Shown here in pieces: positions 36,057 through 45,381 of a stretch of 64,000 nt of DNA (positions are counted from its first letter, which is position 1; every line of letters begins with the position of its first letter). This DNA comes from Crocinitomicaceae bacterium (GTDB taxonomy: Bacteria > Bacteroidota > Bacteroidia > Flavobacteriales_D > Crocinitomicaceae), in assembly GCA_028689775.1 (NCBI GenBank), contig JAQVCM010000009.1:1-64000 (forward strand), read 5' to 3'. Position numbers and translations under genes: made by a program. Under the pieces are notes generated by a model, which did no database searches, was not told the origin of the DNA, and saw nothing but the letters and a program-made list of their open reading frames with translations.

Positions 36057-37856
36057 TTATTTCGGAGTATATCTTTTACGATCTACTTCTTTCAAATATA
36101 TTTTACGAATACGAAGACTCTTTGGAGTTACCTCAACGTATTCATCGCCTTGGATATATTCTAAACATTCTTCCAAACTAAAAATCTTCGGTGGAGCCAA
36201 ACGAACTTTATCGTCATTTCCAGAAGAACGCATGTTAGACATTTTCTTCGTTTTTGTAACGTTCACGATCATATCACCGTGGCGAGAGTTTTCTCCAATT
36301 ACTTGACCTTCGTAAATGTTTTCACTTGGTTCGATAAAGAATTTACCTCTTTCTTGCAAGTTATTCAAAGAGAAAGGAATAGAAACTCCTTGCTCCATGG
36401 AGATCAAAGACCCATTCTGACGTCCAGGAATATCACCTTTGTACGGCTGGTATTCCAAGAAACGGTGAGACATAATTGCTTCACCAGCAGTTTGAGTCAA
36501 CATGTAATTTCTCAATCCGATAATTCCACGAGAAGGAATTTGGAAAGTGATGGTCATACGTGCTCCTTTTGGAACCATGTTTGTCATCTCTCCTTTTCTA
36601 CGTGTAACTGCATCAACCGCAGTTCCACTGTGTTCTTCCGGTAAATCGATTGTCAATTCTTCAACTGGCTCACATTTAACTCCGTCAATTTCTTTCAAAA
36701 TTACTTGTGGTTGACCCACTTGCAATTCATATCCTTCACGACGCATGGTTTCAATCAAAACTGACAAGTGCAATACTCCTCTTCCGAAGACCATCCATTT
36801 ATCCGCTTTATCCGTATCTTTTACTCGTAGTGCTAAGTTTTTCTCTAATTCTTTATTCAAACGATCTTGAATGTGACGAGAAGTAACCAATTTACCTTCT
36901 TTTCCGAAGAAAGGAGAGTCATTGATACTAAACAACATGCTCATTGTTGGTTCATCAATTGCAATCGATTTCAATGGATGTGGCTCTTCAGCATCACAAA
37001 TACAGTCACCGATTTCAAAACCTTCAATTCCTGTGATTGCACAGATATCTCCTGGTTGAACTTCAGATACTTTTCTACGCTCTAATCCGTCAAAAACGAA
37101 AACATCTTTGATTTTGTGTTTTTCTTGCGTACCATCGATTTTAGCTAAAATAATCGGTTGGTTTTCTCTCAAAATCCCTCTTGTCAAACGACCTACAGCA
37201 ATACGTCCAACATAAGCAGAATAATCCAAAGAAGTAATCAACATTTGTGTATTTCCTGGTTCAATTTCTTTTACTGGGAAATATTCTAAAATGGTATCTA
37301 ATAAGGTATCGATACTTGTCGTTGGTTTTTTCCAGTCTGTAGACATCCAACCATTTTTAGCTGAACCGTAAACAGTTGTAAAATCAAGTTGTTCGTCATT
37401 TGCATCCAATTCGAACATCAAGTCGAATACTTTTTCGTGAACTTCTTCTGGTGTACAATTTTCTTTGTCCACTTTGTTGATTACCAACAAAGGTTTCAAA
37501 CCAAGAGCTAATGCTTTACCAAGTACGAATCTTGTTTGCGGCATTGGACCTTCAAAAGCATCTACTAATAAACAAACACCATCAGCCATGTTCAATACAC
37601 GCTCCACTTCTCCTCCAAAATCGGCGTGACCAGGAGTATCAATGATGTTAATTTTTGTACCTTTATAGGTAACTGATACATTCTTAGAAACGATGGTAAT
37701 ACCTCTTTCTCTTTCAATATCATTGTTATCCATGATTAAATCTCCAGTAAGTCTTTCTCTTTCATTGACCATACTTCCTGCTTCAATCATCTTATCAACC
37801 AAGGTTGTTTTACCGTGGTCAACGTGAGCAATAATTGCGATGTTTCTAATATCCAT
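36057..37856 (-). CDS. typA: ribosome-associated GTPase TypA/BipA
   Basis: TypA is an EF-G-like translational GTPase involved in ribosome assembly and stress. The 599 residues, the usual length, contain G1 [11 protein letters not shown]3 [16 protein letters not shown]4 NKVD and the BipA-specific C-terminal region with [19 protein letters not shown]. It lies 68 nt downstream of the helicase but is separated from it by a terminator, so it is probably transcribed on its own. Confidence 0.96.
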   Translation of the reverse strand: MDIRNIAIIAHVDHGKTTLVDKMIEAGSMVNERERLTGDLIMDNNDIERERGITIVSKNVSVTYKGTKINIIDTPGHADFGGEVERVLNMADGVCLLVDAFEGPMPQTRFVLGKALALGLKPLLVINKVDKENCTPEEVHEKVFDLMFELDANDEQLDFTTVYGSAKNGWMSTDWKKPTTSIDTLLDTILEYFPVKEIEPGNTQMLITSLDYSAYVGRIAVGRLTRGILRENQPIILAKIDGTQEKHKIKDVFVFDGLERRKVSEVQPGDICAITGIEGFEIGDCICDAEEPHPLKSIAIDEPTMSMLFSINDSPFFGKEGKLVTSRHIQDRLNKELEKNLALRVKDTDKADKWMVFGRGVLHLSVLIETMRREGYELQVGQPQVILKEIDGVKCEPVEELTIDLPEEHSGTAVDAVTRRKGEMTNMVPKGARMTITFQIPSRGIIGLRNYMLTQTAGEAIMSHRFLEYQPYKGDIPGRQNGSLISMEQGVSIPFSLNNLQERGKFFIEPSENIYEGQVIGENSRHGDMIVNVTKTKKMSNMRSSGNDDKVRLAPPKIFSLEECLEYIQGDEYVEVTPKSLRIRKIYLKEVDRKRYTPK

Positions 37857-37876
37857 ATAAAATTAAAATGGGAATA

Positions 37877-37910
37877 AAAAATGGCAAGATGAATCTTACC
37901 ATTTTTTTTT
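37877..37910 (-). terminator. terminator between the helicase and typA genes
   Basis: AAAATGGCAAGAT and ATCTTACCATTTT (within 37877-37905, one G-U pair) form a stem with a 2-nt loop, flanked by A and T runs. It lies 15 nt after the helicase stop on the minus strand. Confidence 0.75.
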
Positions 37911-37924
37911 GTTTGTTTGTAATA

Positions 37925-39874
37925 TTATGATTTGCTGTAATTTCTTCTGCTGCTACCTTCAGAGCTAGAACTAGAACCGTAACCTTTGCTGAAATTTCCT
38001 CCAGAACGTCCACCACGATCTCCACCGCTGCTTCTTCTGCTAGAACTTGAACTTCCACCTCTGCTATCTCTACCTCTAGAATCACGAGAACCTCCTGAGA
38101 AGCCACCACGATTTCCATCTCTACGATCACCACCGAAATCTCTACTTCCACCACCTCTTGAAGATGATTCAGCTTTTTTCTTGGTAATTTCGATACTGAT
38201 TGTGTTGCCTTCGTAGTTTGCACCGTTCACCTTATCGATGATGTTGCTTGCATGTTCATTATCTGCTTCAAAGAAACTGAATGAAGGAAGAACGTCGATT
38301 TTACCAATGTTAGAAGATGTCAAGCCAGCTTCATCACAAATAACTCTTAACAAGCCACCTGGATTTAAACCATCTCTCTTACCTATACTAACAAAGAAAC
38401 GCGTTTTACTTTCATCATTTCTGTCAGAACGTTCTCTTCTTTCACCACGATCGAATCTAGAACTTCCGCGATCATCACGATCACCTCTGCTTCTATCTCC
38501 TCTGTCGCTTCTTTCGCCTCTGTCAGATCTTTCTCCTCTTTCACGTCTATCAGAAGAAGCATTCAAATCGCCTGCTCTTTCGTAATATTCGATGAATCGG
38601 TTGAATTCAACTGAAATAAACTTTTTGATTACTTCTTCCTTAGACAAGTCTTCAAAATCTGAATAGATTTGAGGAAGGAATTTCTCGATGTCTTTTTCTT
38701 TTACTTCCGTTTCTTTGATTTTAGAAATCAAACTTGTTAACTGTACGCCACAGATTTCTTCTGAAGAAGGAATTGTACCTACTGAAAATTCAGTTCTGAT
38801 TTGCTTTTCAATTGCACGAATCTTAAAGTTCTCTCTGGTGTTAATTAAAACCAAAGATTCTCCTTTCTTACCAGCACGAGCAGTTCTACCACTTCGGTGC
38901 GTGTAATTTTCAATATCATCCGGTAATTGATAGTTGATTACGTGTGTAATACCATCTACGTCAATTCCACGAGCAGCTACATCAGTAGCAACCAATAGTT
39001 GTAACGTTTTGTCACGGAATCTTTTCATCACATTATCTCGTTGAGCTTGTGATAAATCTCCGTGTAATGGTTCCGCATTGTAACCGTCTTTACCTAGTTT
39101 TTCTGCTACAGATTGAGTCTCATGACGTGTTCTACAAAAAACCAATCCAAAAATCTCTGGATTTACGTCAATCAAACGCTTCAATGCAGCGTAACGATCT
39201 TTTTCTTTAACTGAGTAATAGATGTGCTCGATGTTCTCATTACTCTGATTTTTGTGTCCAATTGAAACTTCCAATGGATCATTCATGTAATTTTTAGAAA
39301 TCTGAGCAACTTCTTTCGGCATGGTAGCTGAAAATAACCAAACGTTTTTCTTTTCTGGTGTTTTCTGCAAGATCATATCAATGTCTTCTTTGAACCCCAT
39401 GTTTAACATTTCGTCAGCCTCATCCAGTACCACAAAACCTACTTCACTCAAATTAGCCGCTTTTCTGTTGATTAAATCAACCAAACGTCCAGGAGTTGCA
39501 ACGATAATCGTCGCTCCTTTTAATTGTGTAATTTGTCTTCTGATATCTGCACCGCCGTACACTGCGACAATCGATGTGTTTCGATCGTATTTTGCGTAAT
39601 TTTCAAGGTCTTTTGAAATCTGAAGACACAACTCGCGAGTTGGACAGATTATCAATCCTTGAGGAGAATTAACCCCTGGTTTCACATTGTTCACTAACGG
39701 CAAACCGAATGCTGCCGTTTTTCCCGTTCCTGTTTGCGCTAGTCCAACAAAATCGCTTTCACTTTTCAACAAGTGCGGAATTGCTTTTTCTTGGATAGGA
39801 GTAGGTGCATCAAACCCCAAATCGTTTATCGACTTCAGCACCTCATCCCTTAGCCCTAATTCACTAAAGGTCAT
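37925..39874 (-). CDS. DEAD-box RNA helicase with DbpA-type RNA-binding domain and RGG-like tail
   Basis: DEAD-box helicases unwind RNA duplexes in ribosome assembly and decay. From ATG 39874 (649 residues) the order is: Q motif (PTPIQEKAI), Walker A AQTGTGKT, PTRELCLQ, VLDEADEML, SAT, ATDVAARGID and HRSGRTARAG. A DbpA-like RNA-binding domain follows (RFFVSIGKRDGLNPGGLLRV.. to IEITKKK), interrupted on both sides by Arg/Gly/Asp/Ser low-complexity (about 450-500 and 575-649). The frame is open 12 codons upstream, but the family start is MTFSELGL. A -7 box lies at 39897. Confidence 0.93.
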   Translation of the reverse strand: MTFSELGLRDEVLKSINDLGFDAPTPIQEKAIPHLLKSESDFVGLAQTGTGKTAAFGLPLVNNVKPGVNSPQGLIICPTRELCLQISKDLENYAKYDRNTSIVAVYGGADIRRQITQLKGATIIVATPGRLVDLINRKAANLSEVGFVVLDEADEMLNMGFKEDIDMILQKTPEKKNVWLFSATMPKEVAQISKNYMNDPLEVSIGHKNQSNENIEHIYYSVKEKDRYAALKRLIDVNPEIFGLVFCRTRHETQSVAEKLGKDGYNAEPLHGDLSQAQRDNVMKRFRDKTLQLLVATDVAARGIDVDGITHVINYQLPDDIENYTHRSGRTARAGKKGESLVLINTRENFKIRAIEKQIRTEFSVGTIPSSEEICGVQLTSLISKIKETEVKEKDIEKFLPQIYSDFEDLSKEEVIKKFISVEFNRFIEYYERAGDLNASSDRRERGERSDRGERSDRGDRSRGDRDDRGSSRFDRGERRERSDRNDESKTRFFVSIGKRDGLNPGGLLRVICDEAGLTSSNIGKIDVLPSFSFFEADNEHASNIIDKVNGANYEGNTISIEITKKKAESSSRGGGSRDFGGDRRDGNRGGFSGGSRDSRGRDSRGGSSSSSRRSSGGDRGGRSGGNFSKGYGSSSSSEGSSRRNYSKS

Positions 39875-39896
39875 ATAAAAATTTAATAATTGAGTG

Positions 39897-39904
39897 CAAA
39901 GGTA
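39897..39904 (-). promoter_or_regulatory. -7 element of the helicase gene
   Basis: CAAAGGTA on the plus strand reads TACCTTTG on the minus strand, a perfect TAnnTTTG, 23 nt upstream of ATG 39874. It supports that start over the longer frame, because the longer start codon would lie at or upstream of the promoter. Confidence 0.55.
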
Positions 39905-40019
39905 CGTCAATAATTCTGTTCTCCGACGTCGACCTTTAAAAAAAACGGTATTTTAATGTTATGTTTATGTTACCGACCTCCAATAGGCTGAATGGATTAC
40001 GAAAAAACAAGGTAAACAT

Positions 40020-40586
40020 TTAGTCTCTTTTTGCTCTTCGTTGCTCGTCAATTTTTTTGGAGATTAGACTGAATAACACCTTTAATTCTTTCTCTTCTAG
40101 TTTTTTTCCAAAACGAACTACTTTACCAACGTAATCAAATTCGATGCGTTCACCACCGCGAATCCAAGGAGATTTTTCCCAAACGGCCTGAATAGATCGC
40201 TCTTTAGGTTGATTTATTCGCAGGTTCTTCATGTTATCGACAAAGTAAATCGGTGATTTACCATAATTTCTAACGGAGTTCTTAATTGTCAATCCTTTTT
40301 CGTCAATGCGAATCATTTCTTTTCCCCAAAGCAACCAAAAAAACACACGACCTACTCTAATGGCGTAATATGCCCAAAAAACTAAAAATATTCCGATAAT
40401 TACTTTTTCTTGTTCAACCAATTCCAAAGAGAAAAATGACCAAATCATCGTAAAACCAATCCCGAGCCACATGAAAAACCAAGCTCCCAACATGGCGCTG
40501 GTGAAGGTGCTTTTTTCAGGGCTGATGACGATTGATGTTCTTCCCTTTTCATCTACAAAACTAATGCGTTCTCCTATCCATTTCAT
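40020..40586 (-). CDS. hypothetical membrane protein with two helices
   Basis: From ATG 40586 the protein has 188 residues. Two hydrophobic segments (about 32-54 and 62-84) separate a short N-terminal beta-like part from a C-terminal basic domain with PWIRGGERIEFDYVGKVVRFGKKL, resembling a PH-like membrane-associated domain. No family is named with confidence. It lies 17 nt downstream of the methyltransferase and is probably in the same transcript. Confidence 0.65.
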   Translation of the reverse strand: MKWIGERISFVDEKGRTSIVISPEKSTFTSAMLGAWFFMWLGIGFTMIWSFFSLELVEQEKVIIGIFLVFWAYYAIRVGRVFFWLLWGKEMIRIDEKGLTIKNSVRNYGKSPIYFVDNMKNLRINQPKERSIQAVWEKSPWIRGGERIEFDYVGKVVRFGKKLEEKELKVLFSLISKKIDEQRRAKRD

Positions 40587-40603
40587 ATTAACCAACTCAA
40601 CTG

Positions 40604-41377
40604 TTATTTTTTACTAACGATGTACAAAATTTCTTTGCGCATCAGGCGATATCTTTCAATTATTTCATCTGAAAAATGATCAGCAGGAATGTATTCTTTC
40701 ACTTCAAAACCAGCATTTTTCAACCATTCTGGATAATCTCTCCCAAACAAACGAACGTGATCATATTGCCAATAATGCAACTCTCGATCTTCAGGCGTTA
40801 CAATGGACGCATCTTCATAGGTATTTGCTCGAGTCATGTCCTGCGGAACTTGCATAATTCCCCAACCTCCTGGCTTCATTACCCTGTAAAGCTCTTGCAT
40901 GCATCGATTCGCATCAGCTACGTGTTCCATTACGTGATTGCAAAAAATTACATCAAAACGATTATCTTCCAAGGGTATATCGTGTAAATCGAAATGCATG
41001 TCCGCAATTGGTGAGAGCAAGTCTCCAGTTAAATAATCGAGATTCTTTTGTTCTTTAAAGCGTTTGTGAAAACATTGTTCTGGTGCAATATGAAGTACGT
41101 TTAATCGATCAGCCGTAAAAAAATTAGATTCATTTTGAAGGTACAACCACATCAATCGATGACGTTCTAAAGTAAGGTCATACGGACAAAGTACATTTTC
41201 GCGGTGCGTTACTTTAGATCCGTACGAAAGAAATTTTCTAAACTTTCGTTCGCAAACAGGGCATTCTACATTATCTCCTTTATAAAGTAATGGAGCAACT
41301 TTTTTGAAAGGGTAACTCAATCTAATCAACAAAGGTCTTGGCAAGGTATTGATTAAGAAGGTATAGATTCGATTCAT
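40604..41377 (-). CDS. class I SAM-dependent methyltransferase with zinc ribbon
   Basis: The 257 residues start with a basic/hydrophobic N-terminus, then a CPVC..CPYD zinc-ribbon-like pair (about 39-80), then a Rossmann methyltransferase core with VLHIAPEQCF (motif I variant), DLHDIPLEDNRFDVIFCNHVMEHV (motif II) and YRVMKPGGWGIMQVP (motif III). This type often acts on small molecules or glycans; the substrate is unknown. It is followed closely by a membrane protein. Confidence 0.85.
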   Translation of the reverse strand: MNRIYTFLINTLPRPLLIRLSYPFKKVAPLLYKGDNVECPVCERKFRKFLSYGSKVTHRENVLCPYDLTLERHRLMWLYLQNESNFFTADRLNVLHIAPEQCFHKRFKEQKNLDYLTGDLLSPIADMHFDLHDIPLEDNRFDVIFCNHVMEHVADANRCMQELYRVMKPGGWGIMQVPQDMTRANTYEDASIVTPEDRELHYWQYDHVRLFGRDYPEWLKNAGFEVKEYIPADHFSDEIIERYRLMRKEILYIVSKK

Positions 41378-41536
41378 GTACTATTCTATTTAACTTAAAA
41401 CCGCATGTAAAGATGCAGGTATTGGTTTTGTTTACCTCTTTTTACATCACGTGGGACAAATATACAAACTTATTGAAGAATGCAGAATTCAGCTGGCAGA
41501 TTACAGCTAACAAATTACAAATAGAAGCTTAAGTTC

Positions 41537-41566
41537 TTGCGTGGTTTTGTGAAATTTGTATATTTG
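41537..41566 (+). promoter_or_regulatory. promoter of the GNAT gene, implying a leaderless mRNA
   Basis: TTG (41537-41539), 19 nt and TATATTTG (41559-41566) match the consensus. The ATG codons at 41571 and 41574 lie only 5-8 nt after the -7 box, so transcription should start at or near the start codon. Confidence 0.55.
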
Positions 41567-41570
41567 ATAG

Positions 41571-42020
41571 ATGATGCTCATTAGAAAGTTTAATTCCTCA
41601 GATAAAAATGCTTTGCTAGAAGTTTTGCGTTCGAACACGCCTAAATTCTTTGCTCTTTCCGAAGAAAAGGATTTTAATGATTATTTAGAGCGAGAAATTG
41701 AAGATTACTTTGTAGTAGAAGAAGACGGAAAAATTCTTGCTTGTGGTGGAATAAATTATTTTCCGAAGGAGGAAAAGGCTCGGATATCTTGGGACATGGT
41801 AGATCCGAAATCGCAAGGAAAGGGAATTGGAGGCAACTTGATGGAACATAGAATTCAGCTTTTAAAAAATACTGCAGACATAAATTTCATCGAAGTAAGA
41901 ACTTCACAACATACATCCCTATTTTACGAGAAAATGGGATTTGAATTAGTGCTAGTCGTGAAGGATTATTGGGCTGAAGGATTTGATTTATATGAAATGA
42001 TAAAACTAAATAAGAATTAG
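41571..42020 (+). CDS. GNAT family acetyltransferase
   Basis: The 149-residue GNAT protein has ILACGGINYFPKEEKARISWDMVDPKSQGKGIGGNLM with the acetyl-CoA pyrophosphate loop (QGKGIG) and a C-terminal FYEKMGFEL. The substrate is unknown. The start is either ATG 41571 or 41574; the second gives MLIRKF and fits a leaderless transcript. It is followed after 4 nt by the hydrolase and probably starts that operon. Confidence 0.88.
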   Translation: MMLIRKFNSSDKNALLEVLRSNTPKFFALSEEKDFNDYLEREIEDYFVVEEDGKILACGGINYFPKEEKARISWDMVDPKSQGKGIGGNLMEHRIQLLKNTADINFIEVRTSQHTSLFYEKMGFELVLVVKDYWAEGFDLYEMIKLNKN

Positions 42021-42024
42021 AAAA

Positions 42025-42843
42025 ATGAAAAATTACATTCTTTTCACATGTATGTTCTGCTGTTTTTATGGCTTTTCGTTAAAACCAGATCGAGGCTATA
42101 AGTCGCATCCAGATTCCTTGGGACTCAATTATGAATCACATCGAATAAAAACCACAGACCAACTAGAGCTGCAAGCTTGGGTTTTGAATCCAATTGGAGA
42201 CTTAAACCGAGAAACGAGCATCATTTTGGCGTATGGAGACGCGGGAAACATGTCGTATTGGTTAAACCAGGCGGCCATCTTATCGCAAAGTGGTTATTCA
42301 GTTATTCTCTTTGACTACCGTGGCTTTGGAGAAAGTTCAAACTTTGAGATGGATGAAAATCAATTGTATTACGATGAGTTTACTGCAGATTTAAAAGCCG
42401 TTTATTCTTGGACAAAATCCAATGTCAAAAATAAAAAAATTGGCGTTTGGGGATTATCGATGGGAACCATCATGACTGGCTTTCTATTGAATGAAGTCAC
42501 ACCCGATTTTTTAATTTTAGAAGGTTTGGTTGTTAATCCGATGAACATTCAAAAGAAAATTGAAGAAGCGAAAGGAAAAAAATTAGTACTCCCAAAAAGT
42601 TCGCAAAAACTGAATGAAATTTATGTCAATACAAAAGTTCCCCTGTTGATTTTTTCTGGTACGGATGATCAATTCACAACAGTCGCTGATGCAAACTTGC
42701 TTGCTGATATGCAGAAAGACCGAACTTCACTGGTATTTCAGGGCGGACATTTACAAGGATTTCAATCGATGTCGAAAGAATATTTTGGCGATCAATATGT
42801 GAAATCGATTTCTGCCTTTCTGATCAAAATAAAAGTCGGATAG
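42025..42843 (+). CDS. exported alpha/beta hydrolase
   Basis: The 272-residue alpha/beta hydrolase has a short hydrophobic N-terminus (MKNYILFTCMFCCFYGFS), a probable signal or lipoprotein-like export signal. The catalytic serine sits in GLSMG, the acid in FSGTDDQFT and the histidine in QGGHLQGF. An oxyanion-type GDAG and the VILFDYRGFGES strand are typical of serine esterases or peptidases of this fold. The substrate is unknown. It is translated closely after the GNAT gene and 17 nt before dgkA. Confidence 0.82.
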   Translation: MKNYILFTCMFCCFYGFSLKPDRGYKSHPDSLGLNYESHRIKTTDQLELQAWVLNPIGDLNRETSIILAYGDAGNMSYWLNQAAILSQSGYSVILFDYRGFGESSNFEMDENQLYYDEFTADLKAVYSWTKSNVKNKKIGVWGLSMGTIMTGFLLNEVTPDFLILEGLVVNPMNIQKKIEEAKGKKLVLPKSSQKLNEIYVNTKVPLLIFSGTDDQFTTVADANLLADMQKDRTSLVFQGGHLQGFQSMSKEYFGDQYVKSISAFLIKIKVG

Positions 42844-42860
42844 CAATTTTTCAAATCAAA

Positions 42861-43241
42861 ATGATGAAACAAGAAAAGTTTTCAATTACCAAAAGAATCA
42901 AAAGTTTTCAGTACGCTTTCAATGGTTTGAAAATACTTTGGATGGAAGAACACAATGCTCGAATACATTTTTTAGCATCAATGGTTGTTGTGATTGCAGG
43001 ATTTGCGTTCAAAGTTTCCCTCATCGAATGGACGCTTCTTGCTTTTGCGATGGGCTTTGTAATCGTTACAGAAATCGTCAACTCATCCATCGAAAACTTA
43101 GCCGATTTTGTAGAGCCTCAAAAAAATCTGCACATAAAAAAAGCAAAGGATTTAGCCGCAGCAGCTGTTTTGATTAGCGCAGTGACTGCCGTTGTTATTG
43201 GGTTGATTGTTTTTGTACCGAAGGTTTTGGGGATGATTTAA
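42861..43241 (+). CDS. dgkA: diacylglycerol/undecaprenol kinase (DgkA family)
   Basis: A small membrane kinase that phosphorylates lipid alcohols; Gram-positive-type members act on undecaprenol. The 126-residue protein has a cytoplasmic N-terminus with FQYAFNGLKILWMEEHNARIH, three membrane helices and the signature EIVNSSIENLAD and KKAKDLAAAAVL. Length is typical. It lies in a close run after the hydrolase. Confidence 0.92.
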   Translation: MMKQEKFSITKRIKSFQYAFNGLKILWMEEHNARIHFLASMVVVIAGFAFKVSLIEWTLLAFAMGFVIVTEIVNSSIENLADFVEPQKNLHIKKAKDLAAAAVLISAVTAVVIGLIVFVPKVLGMI

Positions 43242-43311
43242 CCTAAAATAACTTTATAAATCCTTTGATATTCCATACATTTACGAACAGCACAGCAAAG
43301 GTGCTTCATCC

Positions 43312-44178
43312 ATGAGCAACGAGCAAACGGCCATACGAACAACATACTTTAGTATCTTCGGAAATGTATTTCTAGCGATCATCAAAGCGCTTGCAGGATT
43401 TTTCGGGAACTCGTATGCCTTAATTGCCGATGCCATTGAATCTACAACGGACATCTTTGCCTCTATCCTTGTTTTATTTGGTTTTAAATATGCCAAACGT
43501 CCAGCAGATGAAAATCATCCTTATGGTCACGGTAAAATTGAACCTTTGATCACCTTTGTGGTGGTTGCTTTCTTGGTTATTTCGGCGACTGTCATCGCAC
43601 ATGAAAGCATTCAAAACATCAATACACCGCACGAATTGCCAAAATCTTGGACCTTAATTGTGTTGGGCGTGATCATTATTTGGAAAGAAATCTCTTTTCA
43701 GGTTGTGATCCGGAAGAGTAAACAAACGCATAGCTCTTCCCTCAGAGCAGATGCTTGGCATCATCGAAGCGATGCAATTACTTCCATCATGGCATTTATT
43801 GAAATTTCAATTGCGCTGATTCTGGGAAAAGGGTATGAAACTGCGGATGACTGGGCAGCTTTGTTTGCATCTGGGTTTATTCTATATAACAGTTATTTGA
43901 TTTTTAGACCCGCTTTGAGTGAAATCATGGACGAACAGATTTACGAAGAATTAATTGTAGAAATTAGAGAAAAATCCTTGGAAGTTAAAGGCGTTTTAGA
44001 TACTGAAAAATGCTTTATCCGAAAAGCAGGAATGAGATACCACGTGGATTTGCACGTTATCGTAGCTGGTGAAATGTCGGTTAAGATGGGCCATGACATT
44101 TCGCACGAACTGAAAGATTATCTGAAAGAAAATATTCCAAATTTAGGGCATGTGCTGATTCATATTGAACCGAATTGA
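43312..44178 (+). CDS. cation diffusion facilitator transporter
   Basis: CDF proteins export divalent metals such as Zn, Fe or Mn using the proton gradient. The 288-residue protein has about six helices, metal-site motifs ADAIESTTD (helix 2), HPYGHGKIEP (loop) and DAWHHRSDA (helix 5), and a cytoplasmic dimerisation domain with VKGVLDTEKCFIRKAGMRYHVDLHVIV. The D..D/H..D pattern is compatible with zinc or iron. The metal is not certain. Confidence 0.93.
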   Translation: MSNEQTAIRTTYFSIFGNVFLAIIKALAGFFGNSYALIADAIESTTDIFASILVLFGFKYAKRPADENHPYGHGKIEPLITFVVVAFLVISATVIAHESIQNINTPHELPKSWTLIVLGVIIIWKEISFQVVIRKSKQTHSSSLRADAWHHRSDAITSIMAFIEISIALILGKGYETADDWAALFASGFILYNSYLIFRPALSEIMDEQIYEELIVEIREKSLEVKGVLDTEKCFIRKAGMRYHVDLHVIVAGEMSVKMGHDISHELKDYLKENIPNLGHVLIHIEPN

Positions 44179-44248
44179 GTTCATTCTAAGTTTCAGCTTG
44201 AGACGAAATACGTACATTTACCAACAACACCTAGAAATATAAAAAAAC

Positions 44249-44452
44249 ATGGCAAATTTAAAACGAACACTTCATTTTGCAGATTACGAGCTAGCAGCAG
44301 CTGCAATCCCTGAAATTACAACAGAGTTTAAAGTGGTTCTAACGACAGAGAAAAGTCCAGAAGATGGATTGTTGTTGACGTATGAATTGGATTCGGAGGA
44401 CTTTAACGATTTTATTGAAATCATTGAAGGTTTTGGGTTGCAGGTTTATTAA
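44249..44452 (+). CDS. small hypothetical protein
   Basis: The 67-residue acidic protein (MANLKRTLHFADYELAAAAIPEITT..) has no membrane segment or cysteine. Its pattern (helix-strand-strand-helix) suggests a small folded domain. No family is recognised. Good codon-like composition and a 70-nt spacing from the transporter support a real gene. Confidence 0.6.
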   Translation: MANLKRTLHFADYELAAAAIPEITTEFKVVLTTEKSPEDGLLLTYELDSEDFNDFIEIIEGFGLQVY

Positions 44453-44527
44453 GGTTGAGAGTCTTGCGGTAAAACATAGCTGCTGCGATCGAAATGTTTG
44501 AGAGGTTCATATAATCAATACGTTCCC

Positions 44528-44579
44528 CCACACCTCCCTATAGCTACGGACTTAAGTCCGTAGCTATAGGGAGGTGTGG
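44528..44579. repeat. perfect 52-bp palindrome left of the Y1 transposase
   Basis: The arms are 26 bp with no loop, centred on CTTAAG (44551-44556). The outer arm reads CCACACCTCCCTA and the inner arm TAGCTACGGACTT. The inner 26 bp are identical to those of the palindrome at 45369-45422. It resembles the REP-like or terminal hairpins recognised by single-strand (HUH) transposases. Confidence 0.9.
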
Positions 44580-44649
44580 TAAAAAAAACTGCATTTTCTG
44601 CATTTGTTATACTATTTTTCACTATCTTCAGTAGTCTAACATACCCATT

Positions 44650-45105
44650 ATGCCACATTCATACAACAAAATTTGGATTCACGCCATTTTTGGAACCAAG
44701 TACAGAACACATTTTTTAAATGCTGGAATTGAGAAGGAAGTTCATCAATTTATCAACGACAAATTACGAGAACTGGGCTGTCCGGTGAGAATCATAAACG
44801 GAATGCCCGATCACGTGCATTGTCTGTTTTTATTGAATCCTCAGAAATCCATCATGGAAGTAATGAAAAGCGTAAAAGGTAGTAGTTCATATTACATCAA
44901 TCAAAATAATTTAATCAACGAAAAGTTTACTTGGCAAATTGGCTACGGAGCTTTTTCAGTATCGCAATCGGTGATGGTTCGAGCTTATAATTATATTAAA
45001 AACCAAAAAGAACATCATCAAAGAAAAGACTTCAAAGATGAGTACGCTGCGTTTTTAGAGTTACATCGAGTTTTGGAGGATACTTTTAATACAACTATGT
45101 CTTAG
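44650..45105 (+). CDS. HUH Y1 transposase, IS200/RAYT-like
   Basis: These enzymes cut and join single-stranded DNA at hairpins. The 151 residues match the TnpA/RAYT fold: MPHSYNKIWIHAIFGTKYR at the N-terminus, the HUH pair H55-V-H57 in MPDHVHCLF, and catalytic Tyr115 in YNYIKNQKEHH. Length is typical of IS200 TnpA and short RAYTs. No TnpB or other partner is present. The gene is flanked by two perfect palindromes sharing a 26-bp core, as expected either for element ends or for a RAYT with its REP sequences. The frame is intact. Confidence 0.88.
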   Translation: MPHSYNKIWIHAIFGTKYRTHFLNAGIEKEVHQFINDKLRELGCPVRIINGMPDHVHCLFLLNPQKSIMEVMKSVKGSSSYYINQNNLINEKFTWQIGYGAFSVSQSVMVRAYNYIKNQKEHHQRKDFKDEYAAFLELHRVLEDTFNTTMS

Positions 45106-45203
45106 TAGACAGACGTATCTGCGACAACGGCCATACTTTAGAAATTCATTTGTACTTACGAACTCAGCTATAACTGAGAACACATCGGTATGAAGGACAG
45201 ACC

Positions 45204-45381
45204 TATATCTATAAACACACTCAAATCAATGGACACAACCAGAGTTGCGAACAGAACCAAAAATATCTTGCATCCTAACTATGAACACAACCATATCTAT
45301 GAACACAACCAGAACTACGAACACACCCAGAACTGCGAACAGGACCATATCTACCAACGCATCCTAACTACGAACACTCCC
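45204..45381 (+). repeat. degenerate 18-bp tandem array
   Basis: Ten units of 17-19 bp share a consensus near ATAACTACGAACACAACC (for example 276-292, 293-310 and 311-328 after 45000). The next unit begins ATAGCTACGGACTT and is the left half of the palindrome core. In one frame the array encodes a hexapeptide repeat (NYEHNQ-like). Confidence 0.75.

Noticed and set aside
37846..38223. 125-codon minus-strand frame rich in Val, Glu and Ala
   Set aside because: Alternate frame of the low-complexity helicase tail; it crosses the helicase stop and the terminator.
44453..44527. Possible tRNA-like stretch before the left palindrome
   Set aside because: No T-loop GTTCGAATCC-type motif or acceptor pairing could be found.
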